Shown: one piece after another, positions 28,385 through 37,271 of the stretch | How positions within the stretch are numbered: the first letter of the stretch is position 1 | Layout of the letters: each line of letters begins with the position of its first letter | Origin: Vallitalea guaymasensis | GTDB lineage: Bacteria; Bacillota; Clostridia; Lachnospirales; Vallitaleaceae | Direction: 5' to 3' | NCBI RefSeq assembly: GCF_018141425.1 | Contig: NZ_CP058561.1 | Coordinates: 372,001 to 436,000 of the forward strand | Length of the DNA: 64,000 bases | The notes under the pieces: generated by a model | Seen by the model: the letters and a program-made list of their open reading frames with translations, nothing else | The model's database searches: none | What the model was told of the DNA's origin: nothing | Made by a program: the position numbers and the translations under genes

Positions 28385-30259
28385 TTATAAATTACCAATC
28401 TTATACTGGTCATTATCAAAATCAACTTCCACAAAAGTTCCATCAGAAAATACTGTCTTTTGTTTATTGCATGTTTCATCTAAAAATTCATGACTTACCA
28501 TTTCACACATGGCAACTCTATTAGATAGCTGGCATACAATCTTATTCCTTTCAATTTCTTCTTTGTCAGCCTCTATACTAAGATAACCTACTCCACCATT
28601 TAATAATGCATATAAGAATCCATCTTGAGGTACAGGTATACCCCACCCCCCTTTTGAAAGGGTCCATGGGATTATGATACATTCATGATAAACCAAGTTC
28701 AGCAAAGGTACTGGTATACCCCTTGATCTGCCTGTATCTATATTAGGATATAAGGCATGGGGAGCATGGTGAACAAGATTCATATGTGGTATTGCCCAAT
28801 CGCAGCCCTCTTCTGAACTAGTTAATATCCCCTCAGAACTAACATAGTTGAAACATTCTGTCCTTTTATCCATACAATCTTTTTTTGACATCTTATGCTT
28901 TTCATGAAAACATTCATCAAGTTCTACAACACTGAATACATCTATGTAACTTCCTTTCAACTCTATACCATTGTTCTTTAATAGTTCAAAATTTCTCTTG
29001 ACATAGTAAGGTGCAAAAGTAGTACATAAATAAGTTTGTTTTCCTCCTGCCCATGTTGCTTCCATATCAACATTACCATTTTCATTAAGAACAGCTTGAT
29101 TTTCGTCAAAAGTCTCTGCATCAAAATAGTAATCTCTATAATTATCATGTGTGGCAAAAATATAATCCAAGCTTTTACAGGTATCTGATAATTCTTTCAT
29201 TTCCTTGTAGCCACCAGCTTTTTCACAAGGAGGTAACACATCTGGATGTTGATTGTCATATCCCATCTTACCCCATCCGTCCAGATGAACATATGCCTTA
29301 TCTATACCCATTTCTTTTAGCTTTTTCAATTGTTCTGTCCTTGTACCAAAGGTTGTCAGTTGGTCATTGTTGTCAGGATTTTCTTTGTCATAATATATGC
29401 TGTCTTCTACTATGTGGGTAAATATATTAGTATGTATAATAGGACTTCCTATAAGTTTTGCAACATTAGCATTTCTTATATTCTTTTCTTCTAGAGTTAT
29501 GAATTTACCTTTCTGTTTAATATATTCCCTATAAATCTTACACAAAGTATTGTAATCACACTCATCCAAGAATCTATATACTATTTTTCTATTATAAGAG
29601 ATATAACCTAGAGAAGGCTCCCAATAAGGAGCTATATAAGTATGACCTGTTCCTTCATGGTCCAAGTCATAACCTCCATCCCAAGGAGTTTCAGCTATAG
29701 CAATATAACCTTTTTCCTCTTCAATCTGGCCAAACCAAGGCATATAGGCATCTCTTGAATAATAGCGTCCATCATCTATATGCTCTACTTTTGCCTTCCA
29801 ATTGGTAGGAATTATACATCCCTGCATCATTGGCACAACTGTATAATTGTCGCTACCTGTTTTATTGAACTCAAATGGTCCAGGCCAAACTACTTTTCTA
29901 ATCATACCTTTCATTTCTCTTATGGGAATAAACTCAAAATGTACATCACCATATGTGTTATCTATCCATACAAGAGTTTCAAAAGCTATATCTAATTGTT
30001 GTCCCTTGATAATGAAATAAGAATAAGTTGACTTTATCCCCTCTCCTAAGCCAGTTTTATATTCTGTATGGGAAATATTTTGTGCTTCCTGGAAATTGAT
30101 TTTCTTATTTTCATCATTTACTTTAATCTCCATATAAGGATTATAAGATTTATCATATCTCCATTCTTTTCTTCCACTGGTTATAATCAAATCCAAATCA
30201 GTTGTTGTATACTTAATCTGAACATTATTATTTTGCAGAACCATTACATCTTTGCCCAT
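28385..30259 (-). CDS. GH129/DUF5696-like alpha-N-acetylgalactosaminidase candidate
   Basis: The 624-residue protein has an N-terminal beta-sandwich (about 1-230) and a barrel (about 270-560), with AYVHLDGWG, FATHDNYRDYY, GSYIDVFSVVELDECF and ILTSSEEGCDW. Asp440 and Glu483 lie 43 residues apart, the same spacing I recall for the catalytic Asp435 and Glu478 of the GH129 enzyme NagBb. GH129 removes alpha-GalNAc from mucin-type Tn structures inside the cell. No signal peptide is present here, which fits. Family assignment is by motif memory only; it could belong to the wider DUF5696 group with another specificity. Confidence 0.6.
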   Translation of the reverse strand: MGKDVMVLQNNNVQIKYTTTDLDLIITSGRKEWRYDKSYNPYMEIKVNDENKKINFQEAQNISHTEYKTGLGEGIKSTYSYFIIKGQQLDIAFETLVWIDNTYGDVHFEFIPIREMKGMIRKVVWPGPFEFNKTGSDNYTVVPMMQGCIIPTNWKAKVEHIDDGRYYSRDAYMPWFGQIEEEKGYIAIAETPWDGGYDLDHEGTGHTYIAPYWEPSLGYISYNRKIVYRFLDECDYNTLCKIYREYIKQKGKFITLEEKNIRNANVAKLIGSPIIHTNIFTHIVEDSIYYDKENPDNNDQLTTFGTRTEQLKKLKEMGIDKAYVHLDGWGKMGYDNQHPDVLPPCEKAGGYKEMKELSDTCKSLDYIFATHDNYRDYYFDAETFDENQAVLNENGNVDMEATWAGGKQTYLCTTFAPYYVKRNFELLKNNGIELKGSYIDVFSVVELDECFHEKHKMSKKDCMDKRTECFNYVSSEGILTSSEEGCDWAIPHMNLVHHAPHALYPNIDTGRSRGIPVPLLNLVYHECIIIPWTLSKGGWGIPVPQDGFLYALLNGGVGYLSIEADKEEIERNKIVCQLSNRVAMCEMVSHEFLDETCNKQKTVFSDGTFVEVDFDNDQYKIGNL

Positions 30260-30369
30260 ATCTCATCCTCCTATAAATATCCATTTTTAATGTCATTATA
30301 CATAAATTAATAAATAATACTATGGACAAAAATTATGTAATCAATGTACAATTGTTAGATAAAAATATA

Positions 30370-31233
30370 TTATCCTTTTACTGAACCACCTGTTATTCCA
30401 GTCATTATCTTGTTTGACAGGATGATGAACAAGATGAATGTAGGTAAGAAAACAATGATTACCCCTGCAAAAAGTGAAGCATAATCCCCAGTGACACTCA
30501 TACTCTGGACAATAGACTGCAATCCTATCGCAAGTGTCCTCTTCTCAGCTTTACTTGCAAAGATTAGAGCCCATAGATATTCGTTCCATATACCTATGAA
30601 ATTGAACATTGTAACTGTAACAATACCCGGTTGTGCTAAAGGGAAAATAACTTTCCAGAATGCTTTTATATGGCTGCATCCATCTATCAAAGCCGCCTGC
30701 TGTATCTCATTAGGAATGGTTGTAAAAAATCCTGTCAGATAAAATATGGTAAATGGTACTGATGTAAAGATATAGATAAGAATCAATGTCAAGATAGATT
30801 CTGTCATATGTAATTTACCTACAAGCATGAACATAGGTACCATGATCATAGCTCCTGGAATCCCCATTGCAGAAGCATAAGCCAATCTAACAATATTTTT
30901 GCCTTTGAATACATATTTTGCCATAATGTAAGAAGCTGGGGCAGCTACAAAAATAACTCCTAAACATGCTGTTACCGTATATATAGCACTATTAAGGAAA
31001 TATCTCCCCACATTGTAGAGCTGAAATGTCTTGATATAATTCTTGAACTGTAATCCGCTATGTAATAATTTATTGGTAAATATCTCCTTTGTTGTACTTA
31101 GGGAAGCAATGAATATCCATCCAATAACTATTACCGTAAATAAAACCCATGCAACAACTATTATCCTCCCTAGAAATCTAGGAAACATATTTTTGATATT
31201 AGATACTTTGAATCCACTTGATTTTTCCTGCAT
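30370..31233 (-). CDS. Carbohydrate ABC transporter permease, MalG-type (CUT1)
   Basis: This 287-residue inner-membrane protein has six predicted helices and the EAA loop QQAALIDGCSHIKAFWKVIF. It ends with ITGGSVKG, as MalG-like proteins do. AAGGAGG precedes the ATG, 11 bases after the partner permease gene. It belongs to the O-glycan operon that starts at 33617. No ATP-binding protein is encoded here, so a shared ATPase is expected. Confidence 0.93.
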   Translation of the reverse strand: MQEKSSGFKVSNIKNMFPRFLGRIIVVAWVLFTVIVIGWIFIASLSTTKEIFTNKLLHSGLQFKNYIKTFQLYNVGRYFLNSAIYTVTACLGVIFVAAPASYIMAKYVFKGKNIVRLAYASAMGIPGAMIMVPMFMLVGKLHMTESILTLILIYIFTSVPFTIFYLTGFFTTIPNEIQQAALIDGCSHIKAFWKVIFPLAQPGIVTVTMFNFIGIWNEYLWALIFASKAEKRTLAIGLQSIVQSMSVTGDYASLFAGVIIVFLPTFILFIILSNKIMTGITGGSVKG

Positions 31234-31244
31234 AATATGCCTCC

Positions 31245-32168
31245 TTAATACTCATATTTTTCTTTGCTTATTACAACGTTGAGAATGACAAAAACCAGTA
31301 TGACTGATGCACAGAGAGTCACACCTATCGCCGCACCCATTCCAACATTGATATGTTCAGCTACCTGCTGGGTCTTACTGCCACCGAATATCATATTGAA
31401 CATCAAGTTTGCTGGACTAAGTGTCTTTGGATCCATTCCTGAACCACTGAAAACTCTTGACCATAAGAAAAAGTTAATTGCACCTAGACACCAAAATGTT
31501 ATTGCAGTCCTTAATATATCTTTCATCAGAGGCAGTGTAATGCGAAAGAATTTGGTAAAACTTCCTGCCCCTTCAAGATCAGCACATTCATAAAAATCCT
31601 TAGGTATCTTATCCATGGCAGCCATGATTATAACCATATAATAACCTACAGAACCGAAACAAAAGGCTATCATCATTGAAGTGAATGCCCAATCTGGTGA
31701 TGTCCATGGTATAGCTGCAAGCCTATCAAGTCCAAGGGCTCCAAAAAAACTTTTTAGGAAACCAAATCTTGAATTGAATACATATTGAGTCCACATTACA
31801 ACCAATGCAACTGGTGTTATGACATTAGGCAGATATATAGCCGCTCTAAAGAATTTCTTGGTCTTCATCTTCTGAAGTACTACAGCAAAGAAAAACGCTA
31901 AAATAAAAACTCCTAATCCACCTATGAAAAGTATTGCCATTATATTTTTATAAGATATAACAAACAAAGGATTCTTAGTCAGGTCCATATAATTCTTGAA
32001 TCCTACGAAGCTCCATTCACTTGCTGGACTTGCCAGATTCCTTACTTTGAAAAAAGACATATGAACAGTACGGATAGTTGGATATAAAAAGAATATTAGA
32101 TAAATCAGTACCACAGGAGCCATGAACAACACAATCATTTTTCTTTCATTTTTTTTCATATTTCCCAT
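31245..32168 (-). CDS. Carbohydrate ABC transporter permease, MalF-type (CUT1)
   Basis: This six-helix permease has the EAA loop YECADLEGAGSFTKFFRITL. The ATG at 32168 is preferred, giving MGNMKKNERKMIVLFMAPVV (307 residues); GGAG lies eight to nine bases upstream. An in-frame ATG at 32234 would place an 8-bp stem-loop inside the coding region and has no ribosome site. It partners with the permease downstream and the binding lipoprotein upstream to import the oligosaccharides released outside the cell. Confidence 0.92.
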   Translation of the reverse strand: MGNMKKNERKMIVLFMAPVVLIYLIFFLYPTIRTVHMSFFKVRNLASPASEWSFVGFKNYMDLTKNPLFVISYKNIMAILFIGGLGVFILAFFFAVVLQKMKTKKFFRAAIYLPNVITPVALVVMWTQYVFNSRFGFLKSFFGALGLDRLAAIPWTSPDWAFTSMMIAFCFGSVGYYMVIIMAAMDKIPKDFYECADLEGAGSFTKFFRITLPLMKDILRTAITFWCLGAINFFLWSRVFSGSGMDPKTLSPANLMFNMIFGGSKTQQVAEHINVGMGAAIGVTLCASVILVFVILNVVISKEKYEY

Positions 32169-32197
32169 ATTATCATTCTCCATTTTTATGTAAAGTT

Positions 32198-32216
32198 GGG
32201 GCTGTCGGACAGCCCC
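32198..32216 (-). promoter_or_regulatory. Stem-loop between binding-protein and permease genes
   Basis: A perfect 8-bp GC-rich stem with a three-base loop (GGGGCTGT, then ACAGCCCC) lies 31 bases after the binding-protein stop. It is followed by AACTTTACA rather than a T-run, so partial termination or protection of the upstream message from 3' exonucleases is more likely than full termination. The first transporter operon has a counterpart at 9254-9290. Confidence 0.75.
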
Positions 32217-32246
32217 ATGAAAATTAGTAACCAAATTATTTATATA

Positions 32247-33617
32247 TTATTTTGCATAAGTTTTTGCATCTTTTTTCATTTTCTCTATGAATTCTTTTGC
32301 TGTTGATTTACCAATCATGACATTAACCATTTCTGGAACTACTATAGCTTCTGCAAAATCTCCACTCAAATTAGCACCCCAGTTAATGTTTTTATCAGCT
32401 TCACTAACAATAGCTTGTGCGTCTGCAATAGAATCAGGCCATTTTGTACCAACAGTACAAGCTGTTAAACCTTCTTCAGCGAATGCTTCCTGTGTTTTTG
32501 TATCAACAAAATATTTTAATAATTCAAGTGTGGCTTCTTTATTATCAGTCTTAGCATTAGCCAAGAATGCTTGACCACCAAATGTAAGGTCTGTTATTTT
32601 TCCTTTTCCATTAGGTACAGTTGGGAATGTGAATTGACCCCAGTTGAAGTCAGGACCTGTTGTTGCAGATACTTCTGCTGGTAACCATGTACCATTGAAA
32701 TACATTGTAGCTTCATCAAGTGCAACTTGCTGTTGTCCTGCAGGATATTTGTTAGTTTCAATCTCAGGTGCAAAATATCCTTTTTTATGGAAATCTTCAA
32801 AGGCTTCTATAGCTTGAACCACTAGAGGGTTATCCCAGCTTTCACCAGTATTGTCAGATACCAATTTTGCTACTTCATCATTTGTTATAGCTCTATCAAG
32901 GTAATATGAGAACATCATTGAATAATATGCATCATCCACTGTAATCGGTTTGTATCCTGCTTCTTTTAGACTTGCACATGCAGCATCCAGTTCTTCCCAA
33001 GTCTTAGGTACGCTTTTGATACCTGCTTTTTCAAAATGGTCTTTGTTGTAGAACCATGTTACAGCATATGGTGCATATGGAACTGAGAAATGACCATTTA
33101 ATTCCACGCCATCAGCTAAAGATTTATCCCATTTAACTAAGGATGGTAAAATAGTTTCTGCTAAAGTTTTTGATGGGTCACTGATAGATGGAGATGAGTA
33201 TAATTCATCTAGATTCAATAAGCTTTTTCCAAGAGATGTATACATACCAACTGGGTCAGAATCAAATATATCCAGTTTTTGACCACCTTCTATAGCTGGT
33301 ATTACTAAATCTCTTACACCTCTTCCCTGCCATTGAACATCTACTTTCACATCAGGGTTAGCTTTTTCAAATCTCTCTATGGCACCTTTTAATATCTTGG
33401 CTTGTGGCTCATTTTCACTCCACATTGACCAGTAAACAACTTCGCCGCTTAAACTACTTTCTTTCTCCTGAGCTTCTTCACCTGAACCATTTTCTTTTTC
33501 TGTATTCTTGTCAACTGTTTTACTACTTTCTTTTGGCTTATTATTACCGCAACCAACAAAAGTACCCATAATAAGTAATGTTGTTAGTAACAAAGCCATT
33601 ATTTTTTTGATATTCAT
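32247..33617 (-). CDS. Sugar ABC transporter substrate-binding lipoprotein
   Basis: The 456-residue protein has a lipoprotein signal with Cys23 (TFVGCGNN), a Lys/Glu/Ser-rich linker (about 25-55), then a family 1 solute-binding fold beginning SGEVVYWSMWSENEPQAK. It is the first gene of the seven-gene O-glycan operon and the likely receptor for the released oligosaccharide. GGGAG precedes the ATG. Upstream is an activator-type promoter: a good TATAAT-like -10 (33690-33695), a weak -35 and upstream repeats. Confidence 0.93.
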   Translation of the reverse strand: MNIKKIMALLLTTLLIMGTFVGCGNNKPKESSKTVDKNTEKENGSGEEAQEKESSLSGEVVYWSMWSENEPQAKILKGAIERFEKANPDVKVDVQWQGRGVRDLVIPAIEGGQKLDIFDSDPVGMYTSLGKSLLNLDELYSSPSISDPSKTLAETILPSLVKWDKSLADGVELNGHFSVPYAPYAVTWFYNKDHFEKAGIKSVPKTWEELDAACASLKEAGYKPITVDDAYYSMMFSYYLDRAITNDEVAKLVSDNTGESWDNPLVVQAIEAFEDFHKKGYFAPEIETNKYPAGQQQVALDEATMYFNGTWLPAEVSATTGPDFNWGQFTFPTVPNGKGKITDLTFGGQAFLANAKTDNKEATLELLKYFVDTKTQEAFAEEGLTACTVGTKWPDSIADAQAIVSEADKNINWGANLSGDFAEAIVVPEMVNVMIGKSTAKEFIEKMKKDAKTYAK

Positions 33618-33727
33618 ATCTACCGCTCTCCCTTTTTTTGTATTTAGTCAGTTTGTTAATCAGTAATTCATTTCTTCTGACTGATTATATTATAATGTTT
33701 TGGGAGTTTGTTTTGTATTAACTATAG

Positions 33728-33795
33728 TTAGATATTCTTTGTATATTCTATAAGGTAATTTGTACATAAATTAGATATTTTTTGTACTTTTTTTA
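33728..33795. promoter_or_regulatory. Direct repeats upstream of transporter operon, putative YesN operator
   Basis: TTAGATATTCTTTGTATATT (starting 33728) and TTAGATATTTTTTGTACTTT (starting 33771) are direct repeats 43 bases apart, four helical turns. They sit upstream of a promoter with a recognisable -10 but weak -35. The second copy closely matches a site upstream of the other transporter operon (10724-10750). Two tandem sites for an AraC-family response regulator dimer are the simplest reading. Confidence 0.5.
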
Positions 33796-33815
33796 GTTGT
33801 TTATGTATAACAAAA

Positions 33816-33831
33816 GCCACCCTAAGGTGGC
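33816..33831 (-). terminator. Terminator after YesN/YesM operon
   Basis: GCCACC (33816-33821) pairs with GGTGGC (33826-33831) around a four-base loop, followed on the minus strand by TTTTGTT. It lies 16 bases past the response regulator stop. Confidence 0.8.
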
Positions 33832-33847
33832 ATAATCAATAATTCTA

Positions 33848-35260
33848 TTAATTTTCTTCTCTATAATTACCTGGAGTCTTACCAGTAAATTTCTTGAAGG
33901 TCTTAGCAAAGTAAAAGTAATCATTGTACCCTATTTTATCTGCAATCTCATTAATGGTATATTCTGTATCCTTCAATAATTCACATGCGTCAGACATTCT
34001 AAGGCTTGTCAAATATTGAGTAAAAGTCTTTTTTATCTCTTTTCTGAACATCTGACTTAGATAGCTTGGATTGATTACAAATTTCTTGGACACACTTTGG
34101 ATAGATATATCATTACAATAATTTTTGTTAACATATTGCAGTACATCCCGAAAAGTCTTATTTTTAATTTTCTCTGGTTGGTACTTGGGTTTCAGTTTTA
34201 GCTGACTATTAAGTAACTCCCTAAGATATACAATCATATCATCAGCTGATGTAAATATCCCTGTCAGCTGTTCATAGTTATAGATATATCTCTCATAATA
34301 TTCTCCGTCAATCCTATAAAACAAAGACATTATTACATTATACATACGAAATAGAAGTTTTATATTATAATCTGCTTTTTTAATTAACTGAGAAATGTTA
34401 TCCAGAGTCTTATTAATAGTGTTTATATCTTTTTTTCCTGCACTATTCTCCAGTTTTCTGACTAGGTTATCTATATCCTTATAATCTATATTCTCAGTGG
34501 TATATAAATCTCTTTTACCAGTAATGAAAAATTGATATGCTGCCATGGTGGTATTCTCTATGTACTTATTCAAATTCTCATCTATAGATATTATTGAACT
34601 GATACCTACTGATTTTATATCTTCTGATATATCTAAGGTGCTTAATATATAATCTCTTTTATCAACAGGAATGATATATACGTATTTATTAGGTCCTAAT
34701 CTAAAATCAACATGACTTACACTCGTGGAAAATTCCAGTTCGTTTTTTCCAATGGAAACTAATATTATTACTTTATTATCAGCGTATGAATCTATTACTT
34801 TATTTTCTTTTAATATCTTGATAAGGCTTTCTCTATTATCTTTTGATGTTGTATCCAACAGTGAATAATCATTAGTGATAGTAGTCACTTTCAGTTTTGC
34901 TTTAACTTTTTTTAATATATTTATTATCTCATCATCGTCAAAGGGTTTCAGACAATAACCCATGGCACCATAGAGCATAGCCTTCTGAGCATAAGCAAAT
35001 TCTGCATAACCACTTACTACAATGAATTGGGTTTTTCCTGATATACGTTTACCTCGTTTTATTAATTCAAGACCATTGATCTCCGGCATTCTTATATCTG
35101 TGAAAACAAGGTCTGGTTTTTGCTTATTAATGAACTCTAATGCATCTTTCCCCGAAGTTGCTTCTCCAATTACACTATAACCATATTCCTGCCAATCGAT
35201 ACTAGCTTTTAGACTTTTAATTACTAACCTTTCATCATCAACAATTAATATTCTGTACAC
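33848..35260 (-). CDS. YesN-type response regulator, AraC family output
   Basis: The 470-residue regulator has a receiver domain with Asp8/Asp9, phospho-acceptor Asp55 (FTDIRMPEING) and Lys in GYCLKPFDDDE. A linker leads to a C-terminal AraC domain (about 370-470) with ISIQSVSKKFVINPSYLSQM and the ending GYNDYFYFAKTFKKFTGKTPG. Translation starts at GTG 35260, whose G is the last base of the kinase stop codon (TAGTG), so the two are coupled; GGGAAGG is the ribosome site. It probably activates the transporter/hydrolase operon starting at 33617. Confidence 0.93.
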   Translation of the reverse strand: MYRILIVDDERLVIKSLKASIDWQEYGYSVIGEATSGKDALEFINKQKPDLVFTDIRMPEINGLELIKRGKRISGKTQFIVVSGYAEFAYAQKAMLYGAMGYCLKPFDDDEIINILKKVKAKLKVTTITNDYSLLDTTSKDNRESLIKILKENKVIDSYADNKVIILVSIGKNELEFSTSVSHVDFRLGPNKYVYIIPVDKRDYILSTLDISEDIKSVGISSIISIDENLNKYIENTTMAAYQFFITGKRDLYTTENIDYKDIDNLVRKLENSAGKKDINTINKTLDNISQLIKKADYNIKLLFRMYNVIMSLFYRIDGEYYERYIYNYEQLTGIFTSADDMIVYLRELLNSQLKLKPKYQPEKIKNKTFRDVLQYVNKNYCNDISIQSVSKKFVINPSYLSQMFRKEIKKTFTQYLTSLRMSDACELLKDTEYTINEIADKIGYNDYFYFAKTFKKFTGKTPGNYREEN

Positions 35261-37026
35261 TATTTCACCTTCCCTGGTAGTTTGTAAGTAACCTTTGTCC
35301 CTTTGTCATCTTCACTGTCTATAGTTAAACCATAACCTTTTCCATATCTTAGTCTTATACGGTTATTAACATTACTAAGTCCTATACTTCTTGTATTCTC
35401 CCATAATGTAGAACTATCATCATTATCTAATTGTTTTCTGATATTGGTTAATGAAACATCATCCATACCTTTTCCATTATCTTCTACAACAATTATCAGA
35501 TTATCTTCTGAATCTATTTTTGCATCTATTGTCAATTCCCCTTTTTCTCTCAGAGGTTCTAATCCATAAAAAATGGAATTTTCAACAATAGGCTGCAATA
35601 TCATTTTTGGCACATTACAAAGTAAGGCTTCATCACTGATATTATATGTAACACTAAACCTGTTCTCAAAACGTATGAGTTGTATGTAAATATAAGATTT
35701 TACAACTTTTACTTCTTCCTCTAATAAAACCGTGTCCAATCCCTTAGCGCTATATTTAAAAACTTTCCCCAACGCTTTTGTCATATTTATTATCTCTGGT
35801 ACTTCATTATCTGCCGCAATACCCTTAATGGACTCTAGAGTGTTATATAAGAAATGCGGATTAATCTGACTTCTTAGGTATGCTAATTCTGCCTGTTTAG
35901 TCTCAAGCTCTGCTTCATATAGTTTGGAACTGGTGTTCAGTAACCTGTGAGTCAAGCTATTAACCTCTTCCATCATGGAATTGAATTCATGGGAAACAGA
36001 TACCATTTCACTATAACCACCCAAATCGATTTTAGATTTTAGTCCTTTCATATTACCTGAATTAATCTTAGCTGTGAATATCTTGAATTTTCTAAGTGGT
36101 CTTATAATATTTCGTATGGTAATTGAAAAAGGTATTGCCAAAATCAAGAATGCAATGATTATTATCATTATCTGTCTATTCCTAATCACTGAAATATCAT
36201 ACAAAAGCTCATTTTTTGGTATTCTACTTACTATTTTACCATCAATGTAAGGCAGTTTTGCCATACCTACTATGTATCTTTCATCATTAACTTTATCAAG
36301 AAAAGTTTCTTCACCCAGATTCAGTTCTTCAACATTCTCATCTACCCTATTATCATTACTCAAAAATATTTTTCCGTTACGGTCGATTAGATATAGATTG
36401 GTATTTGTCTGCTTGGATAATATTTTTTCTGTATTACCAACAATGCTATTTACATCCAAAAATAAATATATGGTCCCGATATTTTCATTATATCTTCTAT
36501 TAGGATCTATGGAAAAAACATTTGTAGCTACAACAAAACATTTTTTATAATCCTTATTATCATCATATTCTTCCATACCGCTATAATATATAGAAACTCT
36601 ATCATTTAATATGAAATCTCTGTCAGCACTTATATTAGAGCCTTCTTTTTTATAATATATACTCCCGTCAGAACTTTTGATAGCTATATCTATTATTCCT
36701 TCCTTCAAGTTCATCATATTATTTACATATTTATCAACTTCTTTGAATATCTCATATTTATCATCTAATTTTTCCTCTAATAGATAATCTTGCACTATCT
36801 TATTAAAAGCAATATTCTTGACTATATGATTGACTAAATCACAATTATTATCTACTTTTTTCTCAATCTGATATATCAATTCCTTTGCATATTCACCATT
36901 TTTTTCTGTAAAAACTTCATTTATCTGAGTATACACTGATAAGATAATAAAAAATATAATCAATATTGTAGTTATCGCAATTATGAATAGTTGAACTTTT
37001 ATAGAAACCTTCTCTAGGAATTTCAT
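35260..37026 (-). CDS. YesM-type sensor histidine kinase
   Basis: The 588-residue kinase has an N-terminal membrane helix, an extracellular sensor (about 35-285), a second helix, HAMP, and the YesM kinase core. RSQINPHFLYNTLESI holds the phospho-acceptor His, QPIVENSIFYGLEPL the N box and EDNGKGMD the G1 box. GGATGG precedes the ATG. It overlaps the response regulator gene by one base. It is divergent from an orphan solute-binding lipoprotein (37272), which might help it sense ligand. Confidence 0.93.
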   Translation of the reverse strand: MKFLEKVSIKVQLFIIAITTILIIFFIILSVYTQINEVFTEKNGEYAKELIYQIEKKVDNNCDLVNHIVKNIAFNKIVQDYLLEEKLDDKYEIFKEVDKYVNNMMNLKEGIIDIAIKSSDGSIYYKKEGSNISADRDFILNDRVSIYYSGMEEYDDNKDYKKCFVVATNVFSIDPNRRYNENIGTIYLFLDVNSIVGNTEKILSKQTNTNLYLIDRNGKIFLSNDNRVDENVEELNLGEETFLDKVNDERYIVGMAKLPYIDGKIVSRIPKNELLYDISVIRNRQIMIIIIAFLILAIPFSITIRNIIRPLRKFKIFTAKINSGNMKGLKSKIDLGGYSEMVSVSHEFNSMMEEVNSLTHRLLNTSSKLYEAELETKQAELAYLRSQINPHFLYNTLESIKGIAADNEVPEIINMTKALGKVFKYSAKGLDTVLLEEEVKVVKSYIYIQLIRFENRFSVTYNISDEALLCNVPKMILQPIVENSIFYGLEPLREKGELTIDAKIDSEDNLIIVVEDNGKGMDDVSLTNIRKQLDNDDSSTLWENTRSIGLSNVNNRIRLRYGKGYGLTIDSEDDKGTKVTYKLPGKVK

Positions 37027-37271
37027 GATTTATCCATCCTTACTCTTATCTTAAAAATATACATAAAGAATACCATAAAATAACACTATATGAAAACTTT
37101 TTATTTTTTTCGCCAATGTTTTTTTATTGAGTTTTTTAGTAGATTTTTATTAAACAATATTTGACTAAGTACTTTTTCTGTGATATATTCACAATAGAGT
37201 GATTCTTTTTTTGTTCAAAAAATATAATTCTTTTTATATCATAAAATTTATTTCCTGGGGGTCTTAGGCTA

